Shown here: one piece after another, positions 1 through 10,215 of the stretch
How the letters are laid out: the number at the start of each line of letters is the position of its first letter
How positions within the stretch are numbered: the stretch's first letter is position 1
Assembly: GCA_030068525.1 (NCBI GenBank)
Contig: JASJOS010000013.1
Coordinates: forward strand, 124,001-188,000
DNA length: 64,000 nt
Direction of reading: 5' to 3'
DNA from: Xanthocytophaga flava
GTDB lineage: Bacteria; Bacteroidota; Bacteroidia; Cytophagales; 172606-1
Notes under the pieces: model-generated
Database searches by the model: none
Told to the model about the DNA's origin: nothing
The model's input: only the letters and a program-made list of their open reading frames with translations
Made by a program: the position numbers and the translations under genes

Positions 1-369
1 ATGGGTGTAAACAACCTTACATTAACAGGATTTCACAAACAAAATGTTTGCAAAACAAACAAAACACTTCACATATATTGAAAACACTTTGGCAAATCAC
101 ACGACCACATATCACAAACGACTCATAAACAGCAATTTAACACACAAAAGGCATAGAACAAATCAGTATAATTCAACAGGGCACTTATATTTTTGTTCGT
201 CACTAAAAAGAATAAGAGGAAAAGTTTTATAGAGGTAAACGAAATTTTTATTTAATTTTGCAAATAGAAGGCAGGTTCAAGATTCTCTCAAATGGCATAT
301 TCCCCAAAAAAGAACCTGCTTATACTAGTAATCAGCCTATTAATCTTAACTATACAATAAGCAACCTAT
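1..369. other. AT-rich intergenic region upstream of parE
   Basis: No convincing gene is present. A 62-codon open frame at 44-232 is Lys/Thr/Asn/His-rich, lacks domain-like character and looks like chance coding in AT-rich DNA. The stretch most likely holds the parE promoter and leader. Confidence 0.6.
253..260 (+). promoter_or_regulatory. Candidate -7 element for parE
   Basis: TAATTTTG matches the Bacteroidota -7 consensus TAnnTTTG. I see no TTG at the usual distance upstream, so only half of the promoter is supported. It would give a leader of roughly 100 bases. Confidence 0.35.
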
Positions 370-2280
370 ATGGCAACCCAACCACAGGCGTATACAGAAG
401 ACAGTATTAAATCACTTGACTGGCGCGAACATATTCGTTTGCGTCCAGGGATGTATATTGGCAAATTAGGAGATGGAGCTTCGCCTGATGATGGCATTTA
501 TGTTCTGGTTAAAGAAGTAGTAGATAATTCCATTGATGAGCACACAATGGGTTTTGGAAAAACAATCGAAATCGATGTTACAGAGAAGCGGGTCACTGTG
601 CGTGATTATGGCCGTGGGATACCTCTGGGTAAAGTAGTAGATGTGGTTTCCAAAATTAATACAGGTGGTAAATATGATTCATCTGTGTTTCAGAAATCAG
701 TTGGTTTGAATGGTGTAGGTACAAAAGCAGTGAACGCCCTATCTACCTATTTTAAAGTACAGGCATTCCGGGATGGAAAAACCCGCTCAGCAGAGTTTGA
801 GCGAGGTATTCTGAAAGTAGATGCCCCGGAAAGTGATACCAAAGAAAAAAATGGAACACTGGTATATTTTGAACCAGACGATACCATTTTTAAACACTAC
901 CACTTTATTCCTCAATTTCTGGAAGAACAGATCTGGAACTATGCTTACCTGAATGCAGGCTTAACTGTTATCTTTAACAATCAGAAATATCATTCACCAA
1001 AAGGATTGTATGATCTTCTGTCCAGAAAAATTGATGAAGAAAGCAGACGCTATCCAATTATTCATCTAAAAGGGGAAGACATTGAACTTGCATTGACTCA
1101 TGGAAGTTCGTATGGTGAAGAATATTATTCATTTGTTAATGGTCAATACACCACACAGGGAGGTACTCATCTTCAGGCATTCAGAGAGTCATTTGCAGTC
1201 ACAATACGAGATTTCTTTCAATCCAATAAGAAGAATTTTGAATTATCAGATATCCGGGCATCTGTTGTAGCAGCTATTTCTGTTCGTGTTCAGGAACCTG
1301 TATTCGAATCTCAAACAAAGACTAAGCTGGGTTCGCTGAATATTGCTCCGGATGGAATGACAATGAAGAAGTTTGTGGACGATTTCATTAAGAAGAATCT
1401 GAATGATTACCTCCACAGAAACAAAGAAACTACAGCTGCACTGGAAAAACGTATCCAGCAATCCAAGAAGGAACGTGAGGAACTGGCAGGTATACGTAAA
1501 ATAGCTAATGAGCGGGCAAAAAAGGCCAATCTGCATAATCGTAAGCTTCGTGACTGTCGTGTCCATCTTTCTGATGAAAAGAATGATAAACGTTTTGATA
1601 CTACTTTATTCATCACAGAGGGAGACTCTGCCAGTGGATCTATCACTCAGGCACGCAATGTAGATTATCAGGCAGTATTCAGTTTGCGGGGAAAACCTCT
1701 TAACTGTTATGGCCTGACTAAACGTGTTGTATACGAAAACGAGGAGTTTAACCTTCTTCAACACGCACTGGATATTGAAGATAGTCTGGATTCATTGCGT
1801 TATAATCAGGTAGTTATAGCCACTGATGCAGACGTAGATGGAATGCATATTCGTTTGTTGTTGTTAACTTTCTTTCTGCAATTCTTTCCGGATCTGGTTA
1901 AGAAGGGACACATTTACATTCTGGATACTCCCCTATTCCGGGTACGGAATAAAAAAGAGACCATTTATTGTTATTCAGAAGAGGAAAAACAGGCTGCTAT
2001 CCGGAAACTGGGAAATAAACCTGAAATTACACGGTTCAAAGGCCTTGGAGAGATTTCGCCAAGTGAATTTGCCAGATTTATTGGCGAAGATATTCGTCTG
2101 GATCCTGTTATTCTTGAGAAGGAAAGCTCAATACATAAGCTTTTGAGTTACTATATGGGCAAAAACACACCGGATCGTCAACGATTTATTATTGATAATC
2201 TTCGCATTGAAAAAGATTTCACAGAAGACGCACCTGCAACAGAAGAAATAAAAGAAGAGGAAGATACTCTGGTGTCGTAG
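370..2280 (+). CDS. parE: DNA topoisomerase IV subunit B (ParE)
   Basis: ATPase subunit of type IIA topoisomerase IV, which decatenates replicated chromosomes together with ParC. The GHKL ATPase domain is at the N-terminus: RPGMYIG at 25-31, [11 protein letters not shown] with general base Glu49 and Mg-binding Asn53, DYGRGIP near 79-85 and the glycine-rich lid GLNGVGTKA near 112-120. The transducer domain follows. The TOPRIM domain has EGDSASG near 417 and DADVDG near 484, and the C-terminus is the usual NTPDRQ-type tail. Length (636 aa) fits Bacteroidota ParE. I chose ParE over GyrB because the partner subunit 1.2 kb downstream lacks a GyrA box. The C-terminal tail is acidic. Confidence 0.93.
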   Translation: MATQPQAYTEDSIKSLDWREHIRLRPGMYIGKLGDGASPDDGIYVLVKEVVDNSIDEHTMGFGKTIEIDVTEKRVTVRDYGRGIPLGKVVDVVSKINTGGKYDSSVFQKSVGLNGVGTKAVNALSTYFKVQAFRDGKTRSAEFERGILKVDAPESDTKEKNGTLVYFEPDDTIFKHYHFIPQFLEEQIWNYAYLNAGLTVIFNNQKYHSPKGLYDLLSRKIDEESRRYPIIHLKGEDIELALTHGSSYGEEYYSFVNGQYTTQGGTHLQAFRESFAVTIRDFFQSNKKNFELSDIRASVVAAISVRVQEPVFESQTKTKLGSLNIAPDGMTMKKFVDDFIKKNLNDYLHRNKETTAALEKRIQQSKKEREELAGIRKIANERAKKANLHNRKLRDCRVHLSDEKNDKRFDTTLFITEGDSASGSITQARNVDYQAVFSLRGKPLNCYGLTKRVVYENEEFNLLQHALDIEDSLDSLRYNQVVIATDADVDGMHIRLLLLTFFLQFFPDLVKKGHIYILDTPLFRVRNKKETIYCYSEEEKQAAIRKLGNKPEITRFKGLGEISPSEFARFIGEDIRLDPVILEKESSIHKLLSYYMGKNTPDRQRFIIDNLRIEKDFTEDAPATEEIKEEEDTLVS

Positions 2281-2351
2281 TTTTTTTGATGTCTCAACAA
2301 ACTTAGCATGTAGGAATTTAATCATCTTGCTCACTCAATATTTAAGTACCC

Positions 2352-3446
2352 TTGCAAACTGATTCTGTAGAAACCGAATTACTCAAACTACGTTATACAA
2401 TTGATAGTCTGGATGAACAGATCCTTCATTTGCTTAACCAACGGCTGGACGTTGTAAAAAAAGTAGGAGAACTAAAGCGTGCCAATAATTCCATTATTTA
2501 TCGTCCGGAACGAGAAAAATCCATTGTAGATCGTCTGACACAGCTAAGTAGTGGCTTACTCACACGTCCTGCCATTGAAGCTATCTTTCAGGAGATATTT
2601 GCCGTTGCGCGGAATATTGAACTTCCTGAACGGATAGCCTATCTGGGTCCGGAAGGAAGCTTTACTCATCAGGCAGCCGAGAGTCGGTTTGGAGCGATTA
2701 GTGAATACATGGCAATGGGAAGTATCCGCTCTGTATTTGACTCAGTTGAAACAGAAAGAGCAAGATTTGGTATCGTCCCAATTGAGAATAATCAGGAAGG
2801 TAGTGTAATTGAAACAATTGATTTGCTATCAGAGAAGGACGTAAAAATTGTAGCGGAAATTCTTATGCCTGTTCATTTTACCTTTGCCAGCAAATGTGAT
2901 AAGCTAACAGATATTCGTCGTATTTATTCAAAGGATATTGCGTTCCGTCAGTGTCAGAAATTCCTCACAGATTACTTTGAAGGAATATCTGTAGAATACA
3001 TTCCAGTTGAAAGCACATCAAAAGCGGCACGAAAGATCAGTGAAGAGCCTAATTCCGCTGCTATTTGTTCACATATAGCAGCAAAGCTTTACAATATCCC
3101 AATTTTATTTAATAACATTGAAGATAGTCAAAGCAATGCCACCCGCTTCTTTATCATTGGGAAGAACTTTGTCAATCAGCGAAGTGGCAACGACAAAACT
3201 ACTTTTGTAGTAAATCTTCCAGATAGTGATAAGCCAGGTAGCTTATTTCACTTTCTGGAAGAATTTAATAAACGAAATATAAATATCACCAAAATTGATA
3301 GTCGCCCGGTTCGCAATAAAGGGAAGTTTCAGTCATGGTTTTATCTTGACTTTGATGGGCATATTGATGATCAGTCTGTTCATGATATTTATACCCTACA
3401 CCGTCAGCATATAAAATGGGTAGGGAGTTATGTTAAACTGGGCTGA
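2352..3446 (+). CDS. pheA: Bifunctional chorismate mutase / prephenate dehydratase (P-protein)
   Basis: Converts chorismate to prephenate and then to phenylpyruvate in phenylalanine synthesis; cytoplasmic. Residues about 5-90 are an AroQ-type chorismate mutase (IDSLDEQILHLLNQR, Lys36 and Lys42 regions). Residues from about 94 are the prephenate dehydratase domain (AYLGPEGSFTHQAA at 96-109, catalytic TRF near 263-265). From about 282 there is an ACT domain with a DSRP motif, the usual phenylalanine-binding ESRP site. The frame opens with TTG; no ATG lies ahead of the mutase domain, so TTG is the probable start. It lies 71 bases after parE and 53 before parC, so it may be co-transcribed with both although the functions are unrelated. 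Confidence 0.93.
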   Translation: MQTDSVETELLKLRYTIDSLDEQILHLLNQRLDVVKKVGELKRANNSIIYRPEREKSIVDRLTQLSSGLLTRPAIEAIFQEIFAVARNIELPERIAYLGPEGSFTHQAAESRFGAISEYMAMGSIRSVFDSVETERARFGIVPIENNQEGSVIETIDLLSEKDVKIVAEILMPVHFTFASKCDKLTDIRRIYSKDIAFRQCQKFLTDYFEGISVEYIPVESTSKAARKISEEPNSAAICSHIAAKLYNIPILFNNIEDSQSNATRFFIIGKNFVNQRSGNDKTTFVVNLPDSDKPGSLFHFLEEFNKRNINITKIDSRPVRNKGKFQSWFYLDFDGHIDDQSVHDIYTLHRQHIKWVGSYVKLG

Positions 3447-3499
3447 TAGATAATACTTACATATCAACCAGTTACATCTTAAAGAGAAAAAAAGCGCTA

Positions 3500-6223
3500 A
3501 TGGATACGAACGATAACCACAAAGATACCGACCCGAAAGACACGGAACAGCAAGGAACTGAACAACAGGAAGCTACTGACTCCCAGGAAGTAACGGAGCA
3601 GCAGGAAAGTACGGAACATACTGAATCTGATAAACCTAATGTAGAGGATCTGTTACATGATAGTGAAGCTATTGAAGGTATGTACCAGAACTGGTTTCTG
3701 GATTATGCCTCCTATGTAATTCTTGAACGGGCAGTACCTTCTATTGAAGATGGTCTAAAACCTGTACAACGTCGTATTCTTCACGCCATGAAAGAAATGG
3801 ACGATGGAAGATACAATAAGGTAGCGAATGTTATTGGACAAACCATGCAGTATCACCCACATGGAGATGCATCAATCAGTGATGCTATCGTAAATATGGG
3901 TCAAAAAGATTTACTTATTGATACACAGGGTAACTGGGGGGATGTTCGTACAGGAGACAATGCAGCGGCCTCTCGTTATATTGAAGCTCGTCTGAGCAAA
4001 TTTGGTCTGGATGTTTTATTTAATGCAGATCTTACAGAATGGCAGCTTTCGTATGATGGACGAAAAAGAGAGCCTGTTACATTACCAGTAAAGTTTCCAT
4101 TGCTTCTGGCACAGGGTGTAGAAGGTATTGCAGTGGGTTTGGCTACCAAAATTCTTCCACACAATTTCTGTGAACTGATTGAAGCCTCGATAGAAATACT
4201 TCGTGGACATACTCCTACTCTATATCCTGATTTTATTACAGGTGGTATGATTGACGTGTCGAACTACAATGATGGCATGAGAGGTGGAAAGGTTCGGGTT
4301 CGGTGCCATATTGAAGAGAAAGACAAAAAGACATTGTTGATTAAGGATGTTCCGTTTGGTGTTACAACTGCACAGCTTTGTGACTCTATTGTAAAGGCTA
4401 ACGATTCCGGAAAGATCAAGATCAAAAAAGTAACTGATAACACAGCAAAGGATGTAGAAATTGAGGTTCAGTTACAACCAGGTACATCACCTGATATTAC
4501 CATTGATGCCTTGTATGCCTTTACAGATTGTGAGGTATCTATTTCGCCTAATACCTGTGTTATTTTTAATGAGAAACCTGTATTCCTAGGTACAGGCGAG
4601 TTGCTCAGAATCTCTACAGAGAATACCCGGGAACTGCTTCGGCAAGAATTGGTAATCCGTAAAAGTGAATTACAGGAAAAGATTTTATTCTCATCTCTGG
4701 AGAAGATCTTTATTGAAAATCGTATCTATCGTAAGATTGAAGAATGCGAAACTTTCGAGGCTGTCATAGCAACCGTAGATAAAGGATTAAAACCACATAA
4801 GAAGAATTTTTACAGGGCAATTACAGAAGAAGATATCCTGCGTTTGCTTGAAATCCGCATTAAACGAATCTCCAAATATGATGGATTTAAGGCAGATGAG
4901 TTAATGCGGAGACTGGAGGAAGAATTAGCAGAAGTAGAAGATCATCTTAACAATCTGACACTTTATGCTATCAGCTACTTTAAAGAGTTGTTGAAAAAAT
5001 ATGGGAAAGGAAAAGAACGTAAAACAGAAATCAAGAGTTTTGAGGCCATTAAGGCTACAGTAGTTGCAGCAGCAAACCAGAAACTCTATCTGAATGCAAA
5101 GGATGGCTTTATTGGATATGGCCTGAAGAAAGATGAGAATGCTGTTGAAGTAAGTGAATGTTCAGACATTGATGAGATTATAGTTTTTCGTCGTGATGGC
5201 AAATGCCTGGTAACTAAGATCCAGGACAAAGCGTTTGTAGGAAAAGATATTCTTCACGCTGCCGTTTTCAAAAAAGGAGACGAACGAATGGTTTATAACC
5301 TGGCCTATACCAATAGCCAATCTGGTATCACCTACGTGAAGCGCTTTCAGGTAATAGCCGTTACCCGCGACCGGGAATATGACCTGACCAAAGGTGGAGG
5401 AAAGATTGTATATCTTACAGCTAACCCTAATGCAGAAGCAGAAATTGTCTCCGTTAAATTAACGGCCAATTCTTCTGCCCGACTTAAAGTTTTTGATTAT
5501 AACTTTGCCGACCTGGAAATTAAAGGCCGTGATATTCAAGGCAATATACTCACAAAGTACCCTGTTAAAGAAGTTAAGCTAAAAATTGCAGGAACGTCTA
5601 CTCTGGGAGGACTGGATATCTGGTATGACAGTACTATTGGACGTCTCAACACAGACGGAAGAGGCAAACATCTGGGTTCGTTTGAAGGAGAAGATCGTAT
5701 TCTGGCTATCTATAATGATGGTACTTATGAACTAACCAATTATGAACTTGTCAATCGGTATGACAATCTTTCATTCATTGGTAAGTTTGATCCGGAACGT
5801 ATCATAACGGCAGTGCACTCAGATGGGAAGGACTTCTACGTCAAACGTTTCAAAATCGAAACAAGTACCATTGACAAGAAATTCTCTTTCATTACAGATA
5901 ATAAAGGAGCCAAACTTATGGTCGTCACACTTGATCGCCAGCCACAAGTAGAGGTAATTGTCAAGAAAGAAAAAAACAAAGAGGAAACGGTAACCTACGA
6001 TCTGGATGTAATCGGTGAACTTAAAGGATGGAGAGCGATCGGAAATAAACTAACCGCTCAGAAAGTTGTATCTATTAAACTTCTTGCCTCCAAATCTTCA
6101 TACGACGTGGAAAAGAAGAATGTTGGCCTGGAAATTACTAATCCCGATAAAATAGAGCCTAAATCTGATGACGCAGATAAAAATGAAGATGGCCCAGGAA
6201 ATGGTCAACTAGGAATGTTTTAA
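3500..6223 (+). CDS. parC: DNA topoisomerase IV subunit A (ParC)
   Basis: Breakage-reunion subunit that pairs with ParE. A Gln/Glu/Thr-rich acidic tail (about residues 1-50) precedes the winged-helix core. The catalytic tyrosine is Tyr160 in NAAASRYIEARLS, preceded by the YHPHGDAS motif. The C-terminal half (from about 520) carries degenerate beta-pinwheel repeats and ends in QLGMF. The GyrA box QRRGGKG is not present (the closest string is KGGGK), which favours ParC over GyrA. At 907 aa it is longer than proteobacterial ParC, as is usual in Bacteroidota. A bidirectional terminator follows. Confidence 0.92.
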   Translation: MDTNDNHKDTDPKDTEQQGTEQQEATDSQEVTEQQESTEHTESDKPNVEDLLHDSEAIEGMYQNWFLDYASYVILERAVPSIEDGLKPVQRRILHAMKEMDDGRYNKVANVIGQTMQYHPHGDASISDAIVNMGQKDLLIDTQGNWGDVRTGDNAAASRYIEARLSKFGLDVLFNADLTEWQLSYDGRKREPVTLPVKFPLLLAQGVEGIAVGLATKILPHNFCELIEASIEILRGHTPTLYPDFITGGMIDVSNYNDGMRGGKVRVRCHIEEKDKKTLLIKDVPFGVTTAQLCDSIVKANDSGKIKIKKVTDNTAKDVEIEVQLQPGTSPDITIDALYAFTDCEVSISPNTCVIFNEKPVFLGTGELLRISTENTRELLRQELVIRKSELQEKILFSSLEKIFIENRIYRKIEECETFEAVIATVDKGLKPHKKNFYRAITEEDILRLLEIRIKRISKYDGFKADELMRRLEEELAEVEDHLNNLTLYAISYFKELLKKYGKGKERKTEIKSFEAIKATVVAAANQKLYLNAKDGFIGYGLKKDENAVEVSECSDIDEIIVFRRDGKCLVTKIQDKAFVGKDILHAAVFKKGDERMVYNLAYTNSQSGITYVKRFQVIAVTRDREYDLTKGGGKIVYLTANPNAEAEIVSVKLTANSSARLKVFDYNFADLEIKGRDIQGNILTKYPVKEVKLKIAGTSTLGGLDIWYDSTIGRLNTDGRGKHLGSFEGEDRILAIYNDGTYELTNYELVNRYDNLSFIGKFDPERIITAVHSDGKDFYVKRFKIETSTIDKKFSFITDNKGAKLMVVTLDRQPQVEVIVKKEKNKEETVTYDLDVIGELKGWRAIGNKLTAQKVVSIKLLASKSSYDVEKKNVGLEITNPDKIEPKSDDADKNEDGPGNGQLGMF

Positions 6224-6237
6224 TACTATTATTTTAT

Positions 6238-6276
6238 ACTAAAAGCCCTTTATGCATTAAGTAAAGGGCTTTTTTA
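6238..6276. terminator. Bidirectional terminator between parC and the oxygenase-WD40 gene
   Basis: Perfect 12-base arms (6241-6252 and 6262-6273) around a 9-base loop, with A-rich and T-rich flanks, between convergent genes. Confidence 0.85.
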
Positions 6277-6277
6277 G

Positions 6278-7798
6278 TTATGATTCTTTCTGTATCCATT
6301 CAGGTAACTTCCATACATGGATTTTACCATCATAGGAAGCACTTATCAGTTCGTCACTGTTATTCAAAACCAGAGACTGAACAAAGTTTTGATGGGTAAA
6401 GGTAAGAACGGACTTTCTTTCAGATAAATCCCAGATTATTACTTTATTGTCCTCTCCCCCACTAGCCAGATAACGATTATTTATCCATACTATAGTGCGA
6501 ATAATTCCCAGATGAGCACTGAATGTATGAGTAAGATGCCAATCGAATGAGTTGTTAGTATTCTGACTCCAGATATGGATTTCGCCTGTGTAATTACCGC
6601 TAAGTAGTTGGCAGGTGGCTTTATTATATGCCAAACAATGCACAGGTGCATTATCCTGTAAAGTAACCAAACAAGTAGCTGTCTGATAGTCCCATATTTT
6701 AATCGTTTTATCTTCTGAACAGGATGCCAATAATGAATTTTCCAGCCACAAAAGATTCCAGATCCAGTCTGTATGTCCTGTCAATGTTTTCAGAATCTGC
6801 CCTGAGATAGTACCTATTCGAATCAAATTATCCCCACCACTACTGGCAACTATCTGATGGTCTATTATACAAAGGGAAAGCACCAGCGCATTGTGCCAAT
6901 AATACATTGCGTCCTGTACAAACCTACCATCTTCATGCAACTTCCACACTCGAATACTTCTATCTCTTGAACCAGAGACAAAACATCTTTCATCTATCTG
7001 AGACAAACACAATACAGAATTTGCATGTCCGGCCAAACGTTGTGTGCAATGTCCATTTACATCCCAGACTTTAATAAAAGTATCTCTCCCTCCACTGATC
7101 AGAAGACCATTCGTGAACCACAATAGTTTCCATATATATCCCAGATGCCCCTCACTATAAGGCAATTCTAGAGAGGTTAGCTCTACTGGAGAAATCCGTT
7201 CGTACAAAATGTCACTTCGCAGTACAAACTTCTCTCCTGCAGTCAAAGCTTCACCTTCATGCCAAAGATTATGATCAAATACAATCAGATCGCCTTGCTG
7301 AGGGATATAAGAAGCCCAAACTTCAGATGTATCCTTAGATGTATAAAAAAGAGTTCTTCCACCTTCAAACTCACTGGCATCATTGAGATAAACCATGAAG
7401 GTGAGTTTAGACTGAACATTTTCACTACGATAATGGACCCCATCCAAATGACGGTTAAAGTACTGCCCCTGCTGATATCGGCAATAACGTAGTCTATGAT
7501 TTAGCTCTTTTAGTTGCCAGCTACCAGCCTCAGCATTGTCTGATTCAACAAAAATAGTTTCTGGTAAATAAGGTTTTACTTTCTCAAACAATTGACTGGA
7601 TAGTACAGCATCGTCCATTACCAAGCGGTCATTGTTACGATAGGATGTTGGATAGTGTGTATTGGCTTTCTGAAAAGAATTCTTTACCTGGTCAGAAAGC
7701 AGGATCTGACATTCTTCCCATGAAAAAAGCTGCCTGATAACAAAACATGTATAGGATTGTTCAGGCAGCAGTTCCACAATTTTGTTTAATACAGACAT
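6278..7798 (-). CDS. Fe(II)/2-oxoglutarate oxygenase (prolyl 4-hydroxylase-like) fused to a WD40 propeller
   Basis: Residues 1-205 resemble prolyl-4-hydroxylase-type dioxygenases. The iron ligands are HxD (His117, Asp119 in NRHLDG) and His180 (LWHEGE), and Arg194 (VLRSD) fits the 2-oxoglutarate carboxylate anchor. Residues about 215-506 hold seven WD40 blades, each with a GH-like start and a WD-like end (for example KVWD, RVWK, KIWD, IIWD), enough for one closed propeller. No signal peptide, so probably cytoplasmic. All ligands are intact, so an active hydroxylase with a propeller that recruits a protein target is the natural inference; the substrate is unknown. It lies 28 bases after the TerB-like gene, likely in one operon. 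The domains are clear, the function is not. Confidence 0.85.
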   Translation of the reverse strand: MSVLNKIVELLPEQSYTCFVIRQLFSWEECQILLSDQVKNSFQKANTHYPTSYRNNDRLVMDDAVLSSQLFEKVKPYLPETIFVESDNAEAGSWQLKELNHRLRYCRYQQGQYFNRHLDGVHYRSENVQSKLTFMVYLNDASEFEGGRTLFYTSKDTSEVWASYIPQQGDLIVFDHNLWHEGEALTAGEKFVLRSDILYERISPVELTSLELPYSEGHLGYIWKLLWFTNGLLISGGRDTFIKVWDVNGHCTQRLAGHANSVLCLSQIDERCFVSGSRDRSIRVWKLHEDGRFVQDAMYYWHNALVLSLCIIDHQIVASSGGDNLIRIGTISGQILKTLTGHTDWIWNLLWLENSLLASCSEDKTIKIWDYQTATCLVTLQDNAPVHCLAYNKATCQLLSGNYTGEIHIWSQNTNNSFDWHLTHTFSAHLGIIRTIVWINNRYLASGGEDNKVIIWDLSERKSVLTFTHQNFVQSLVLNNSDELISASYDGKIHVWKLPEWIQKES

Positions 7799-7826
7799 AC
7801 AGTAGCCTTACTTAAACAATGCATAC

Positions 7827-8228
7827 CTATTTACCAAGTGCGGTTCCAAGCCGTTCCAGAAGCCGTTCTTCCAGTTTGTTTGTACCATGAAAGGAGTCTG
7901 CAATGGAAGTTGAGGTATCTAAAATCCGCTGCTTTAACTTACGGGTAAGAAAATCCGGATGCTCTTCTACAAAATGCTCAAACTTTTCGAGGGCTTTTTC
8001 TGCTGAGGGCTTTTGTTCTACCAGCCAGTCAAAAGCAATTTCAATCTGAAAAGCAGCATCTGAGCCAAATTCGTCTTCTGTTGTTTCCAAAGATACCCAT
8101 TCTTTCCTCACAATTTCACGCACTCGGGCAATCTCTTCCGGAACAATCTTTTCATCGGCTTTAGCAATAGCATAATACAAATAGGCCAGGCGTTGGTAAA
8201 ACGTTTTCCAGGTTTGCTTCGTTGCCAT
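7827..8228 (-). CDS. TerB-like helical protein
   Basis: Small (133 aa) all-helical acidic protein. The N-terminal stretch LYYAIAKADEKIVPEE followed by a helix resembles the TerB/DjlA fold, whose acidic residues after a helix can bind metal. No signal peptide or membrane segment. Transcribed just upstream of the oxygenase-WD40 gene with a 28-base gap, so the two are probably co-expressed. The TerB assignment is by pattern only; it could be a lineage-specific helical protein. Confidence 0.6.
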   Translation of the reverse strand: MATKQTWKTFYQRLAYLYYAIAKADEKIVPEEIARVREIVRKEWVSLETTEDEFGSDAAFQIEIAFDWLVEQKPSAEKALEKFEHFVEEHPDFLTRKLKQRILDTSTSIADSFHGTNKLEERLLERLGTALGK

Positions 8229-8300
8229 AACTTTTACTTACGTTAATAAAGTGAAAATTTATACTGATCATGCAATCACGAAAAAATAATACCTTCTTAC

Positions 8301-8327
8301 AAAAAAACCTGACATTTTGTGTCAGGC
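8301..8327 (-). terminator. Rho-independent terminator of the acyl-CoA ligase gene
   Basis: On the minus strand, CCTGACA and TGTCAGG arms around a short loop, followed by a run of seven T. It separates the ligase from the TerB-like gene. Confidence 0.85.
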
Positions 8328-8352
8328 CCTTCTATAGAATCAGCTTTATACA

Positions 8353-10047
8353 CTAACTTTTAGCGACTTCAGTATCACGCAACATCCGACGAATGATCTT
8401 GCCTACATTGGATTTTGGCAATTCAGTCCGAAACTCTACATGTCTTGGACATTTGTATGCAGTCAGGTTTTCCCGACAATAGGCCTGAAGTTCTTCCACC
8501 GTCAGACTTGGATCTTTTTTTACTACAAAAATCTTTACAGACTCTGTTGTTTTTGCATCAGGAACTCCAATAGCTGCGACCTCCAATACTTTAGGGTGTG
8601 ATGCTACAACGTCCTCTATTTCATTTGGATAAACATTAAAACCAGAAACCAGAATCATGTCTTTCTTCCGGTCTACAATTTTAAAATAGCCTTCTTCATC
8701 CATAATACCAATGTCTCCTGTTTTAAACCAGCCATCCTCCATTACTTTTTCTGTTTCATCCGGTCTATTCCAGTAGCCTGGCATTACCTGTGGCCCTTTT
8801 GCCCATATCTCTCCTCTTTCTCCAATTACCGCATCTGTCCCATCATCTTTGACAGTTTTCATTTCTGTACTTGGGAATGGCAATCCAATAGTTCCTGCTT
8901 TAATGGTGCCATTGACACAATTGGAACTTAATACAGGTGACGTTTCAGATAAGCCATATCCTTCTGCAATTACAGTACCTGTCACCGACTTCCATTTATC
9001 CAGAACGGCATTTTGTAAAGCCATTCCTCCAGCAGAAGCAATTTTCAGGTGACTAAAATTAACTTTGCTGAAGTCTGCATGGTTTAGCATACCATTGTAC
9101 AAAGTATTTACCCCTGTAATCATTGTAAATGGATATTTCGAGATCTCTTTGAGGTATCCTTTCATATCCCTGGGATTGGTAATCAACAGATTCATCATAC
9201 CTGTTTTAAGTCCCAGATTGGCATTTACAGTAAGAGAATAGATATGATAAAGTGGCAGTGCTGTCACAATAATATTTCGGGCTTTCAGGTCCATTCCAGA
9301 ACCCATCCAATGGTAGGTTTGCTCAAGGTTGGCTATCATATTGCGGTGAGTCAACATAGCGCCTTTGGATATACCTGTTGTCCCACCTGTATACTGAATA
9401 TAGGCGAGATCCGAATTCTTAATCTCTACACGTTTAAACGTGTTCTGACTCCCTTTTGCCAATGCATCAGAAAATGAAACAGCCTCTGGTAAATGATAGG
9501 CGGGAACCATCTTCTTTATGCTTTTTACAACAAAATTGACGATTTGCTTTTTGGGGAAGCCAAGCATATCACCAATGTTGGTAATGATCACATGTTTGAT
9601 GGCTGTGTTTTTTATGATTTTCTCCAGATTGTATACAAAGTTGGCCACAATCACAATAGCCTTTGCACCTGAGTCTTTGAACTGATGTTCCATCTCCCTT
9701 GGGGTATATAAAGGATTGGTGTTCACAACAATCAGTCCTGCCCGTAAAGCACCATACATGGCAATCGGATATTGTAATAAATTTGGCATTTGAATGGCCA
9801 CTCTATCGCCTTTTTGCAAGCCTATGCTTTGCAGGTAGGCAGCAAACTGTTGTGTCAATGTGTCCAGTTCATGAAATGTAATTTGCTTGCCCATACACGT
9901 AAAGGCAGGACGATCTGAATATTTCTGAAAGGCCTCATCCATTAATTCGGCCAACGAGGTATATGCGTCAGGATTTATCTGATGAGGTACGCCTATCGGA
10001 TAGTTTTTCAACCAGGGATATTTTGCTATTTCAACATTTGCTTCCAT
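8353..10047 (-). CDS. fadD: Long-chain fatty acid--CoA ligase
   Basis: Activates fatty acids to acyl-CoA through an acyl-adenylate intermediate. ANL-superfamily motifs are complete: the P-loop-like YTGGTTGISKGAMLTHRN at 219-236, GYGLSETSP, TGDIGIMDEEGYFKIVDRKKD, and a C-terminal PKSNVGKIIRR with the conserved catalytic lysine. At 564 aa it matches FadD-type ligases. It has its own promoter and terminator. The adjacent genes do not hint at a special substrate. Confidence 0.9.
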   Translation of the reverse strand: MEANVEIAKYPWLKNYPIGVPHQINPDAYTSLAELMDEAFQKYSDRPAFTCMGKQITFHELDTLTQQFAAYLQSIGLQKGDRVAIQMPNLLQYPIAMYGALRAGLIVVNTNPLYTPREMEHQFKDSGAKAIVIVANFVYNLEKIIKNTAIKHVIITNIGDMLGFPKKQIVNFVVKSIKKMVPAYHLPEAVSFSDALAKGSQNTFKRVEIKNSDLAYIQYTGGTTGISKGAMLTHRNMIANLEQTYHWMGSGMDLKARNIIVTALPLYHIYSLTVNANLGLKTGMMNLLITNPRDMKGYLKEISKYPFTMITGVNTLYNGMLNHADFSKVNFSHLKIASAGGMALQNAVLDKWKSVTGTVIAEGYGLSETSPVLSSNCVNGTIKAGTIGLPFPSTEMKTVKDDGTDAVIGERGEIWAKGPQVMPGYWNRPDETEKVMEDGWFKTGDIGIMDEEGYFKIVDRKKDMILVSGFNVYPNEIEDVVASHPKVLEVAAIGVPDAKTTESVKIFVVKKDPSLTVEELQAYCRENLTAYKCPRHVEFRTELPKSNVGKIIRRMLRDTEVAKS

Positions 10048-10091
10048 AGAACCCTAAAAAGATTTTGTTGTATTTTATCTAGTGAATAAAA

Positions 10092-10120
10092 CAAAGATAA
10101 AAGAAAATTGGATGATCCAA
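10092..10120 (-). promoter_or_regulatory. Bacteroidota-type promoter of the acyl-CoA ligase
   Basis: On the minus strand TATCTTTG (10092-10099) fits TAnnTTTG, and a TTG (10118-10120) lies 18 bases upstream. The start codon is about 45 bases downstream. Confidence 0.6.
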
Positions 10121-10215
10121 AAAGAAACTAGTACAAATTAACTATTCCAGAATACGTATTGTGAAGATCTTCATTCCAAATACATAAAAATCATTGATTC
10201 ATAAGCTTTTGGCTT

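Noticed and set aside
44-232. 62-codon plus-strand frame at the left edge
   Set aside because: Biased Thr/His/Asn/Lys composition, no motif, in AT-rich intergenic DNA.
370-2280. Annotation as GyrB
   Set aside because: The partner subunit lacks the GyrA box QRRGGKG; the pair fits topoisomerase IV better.
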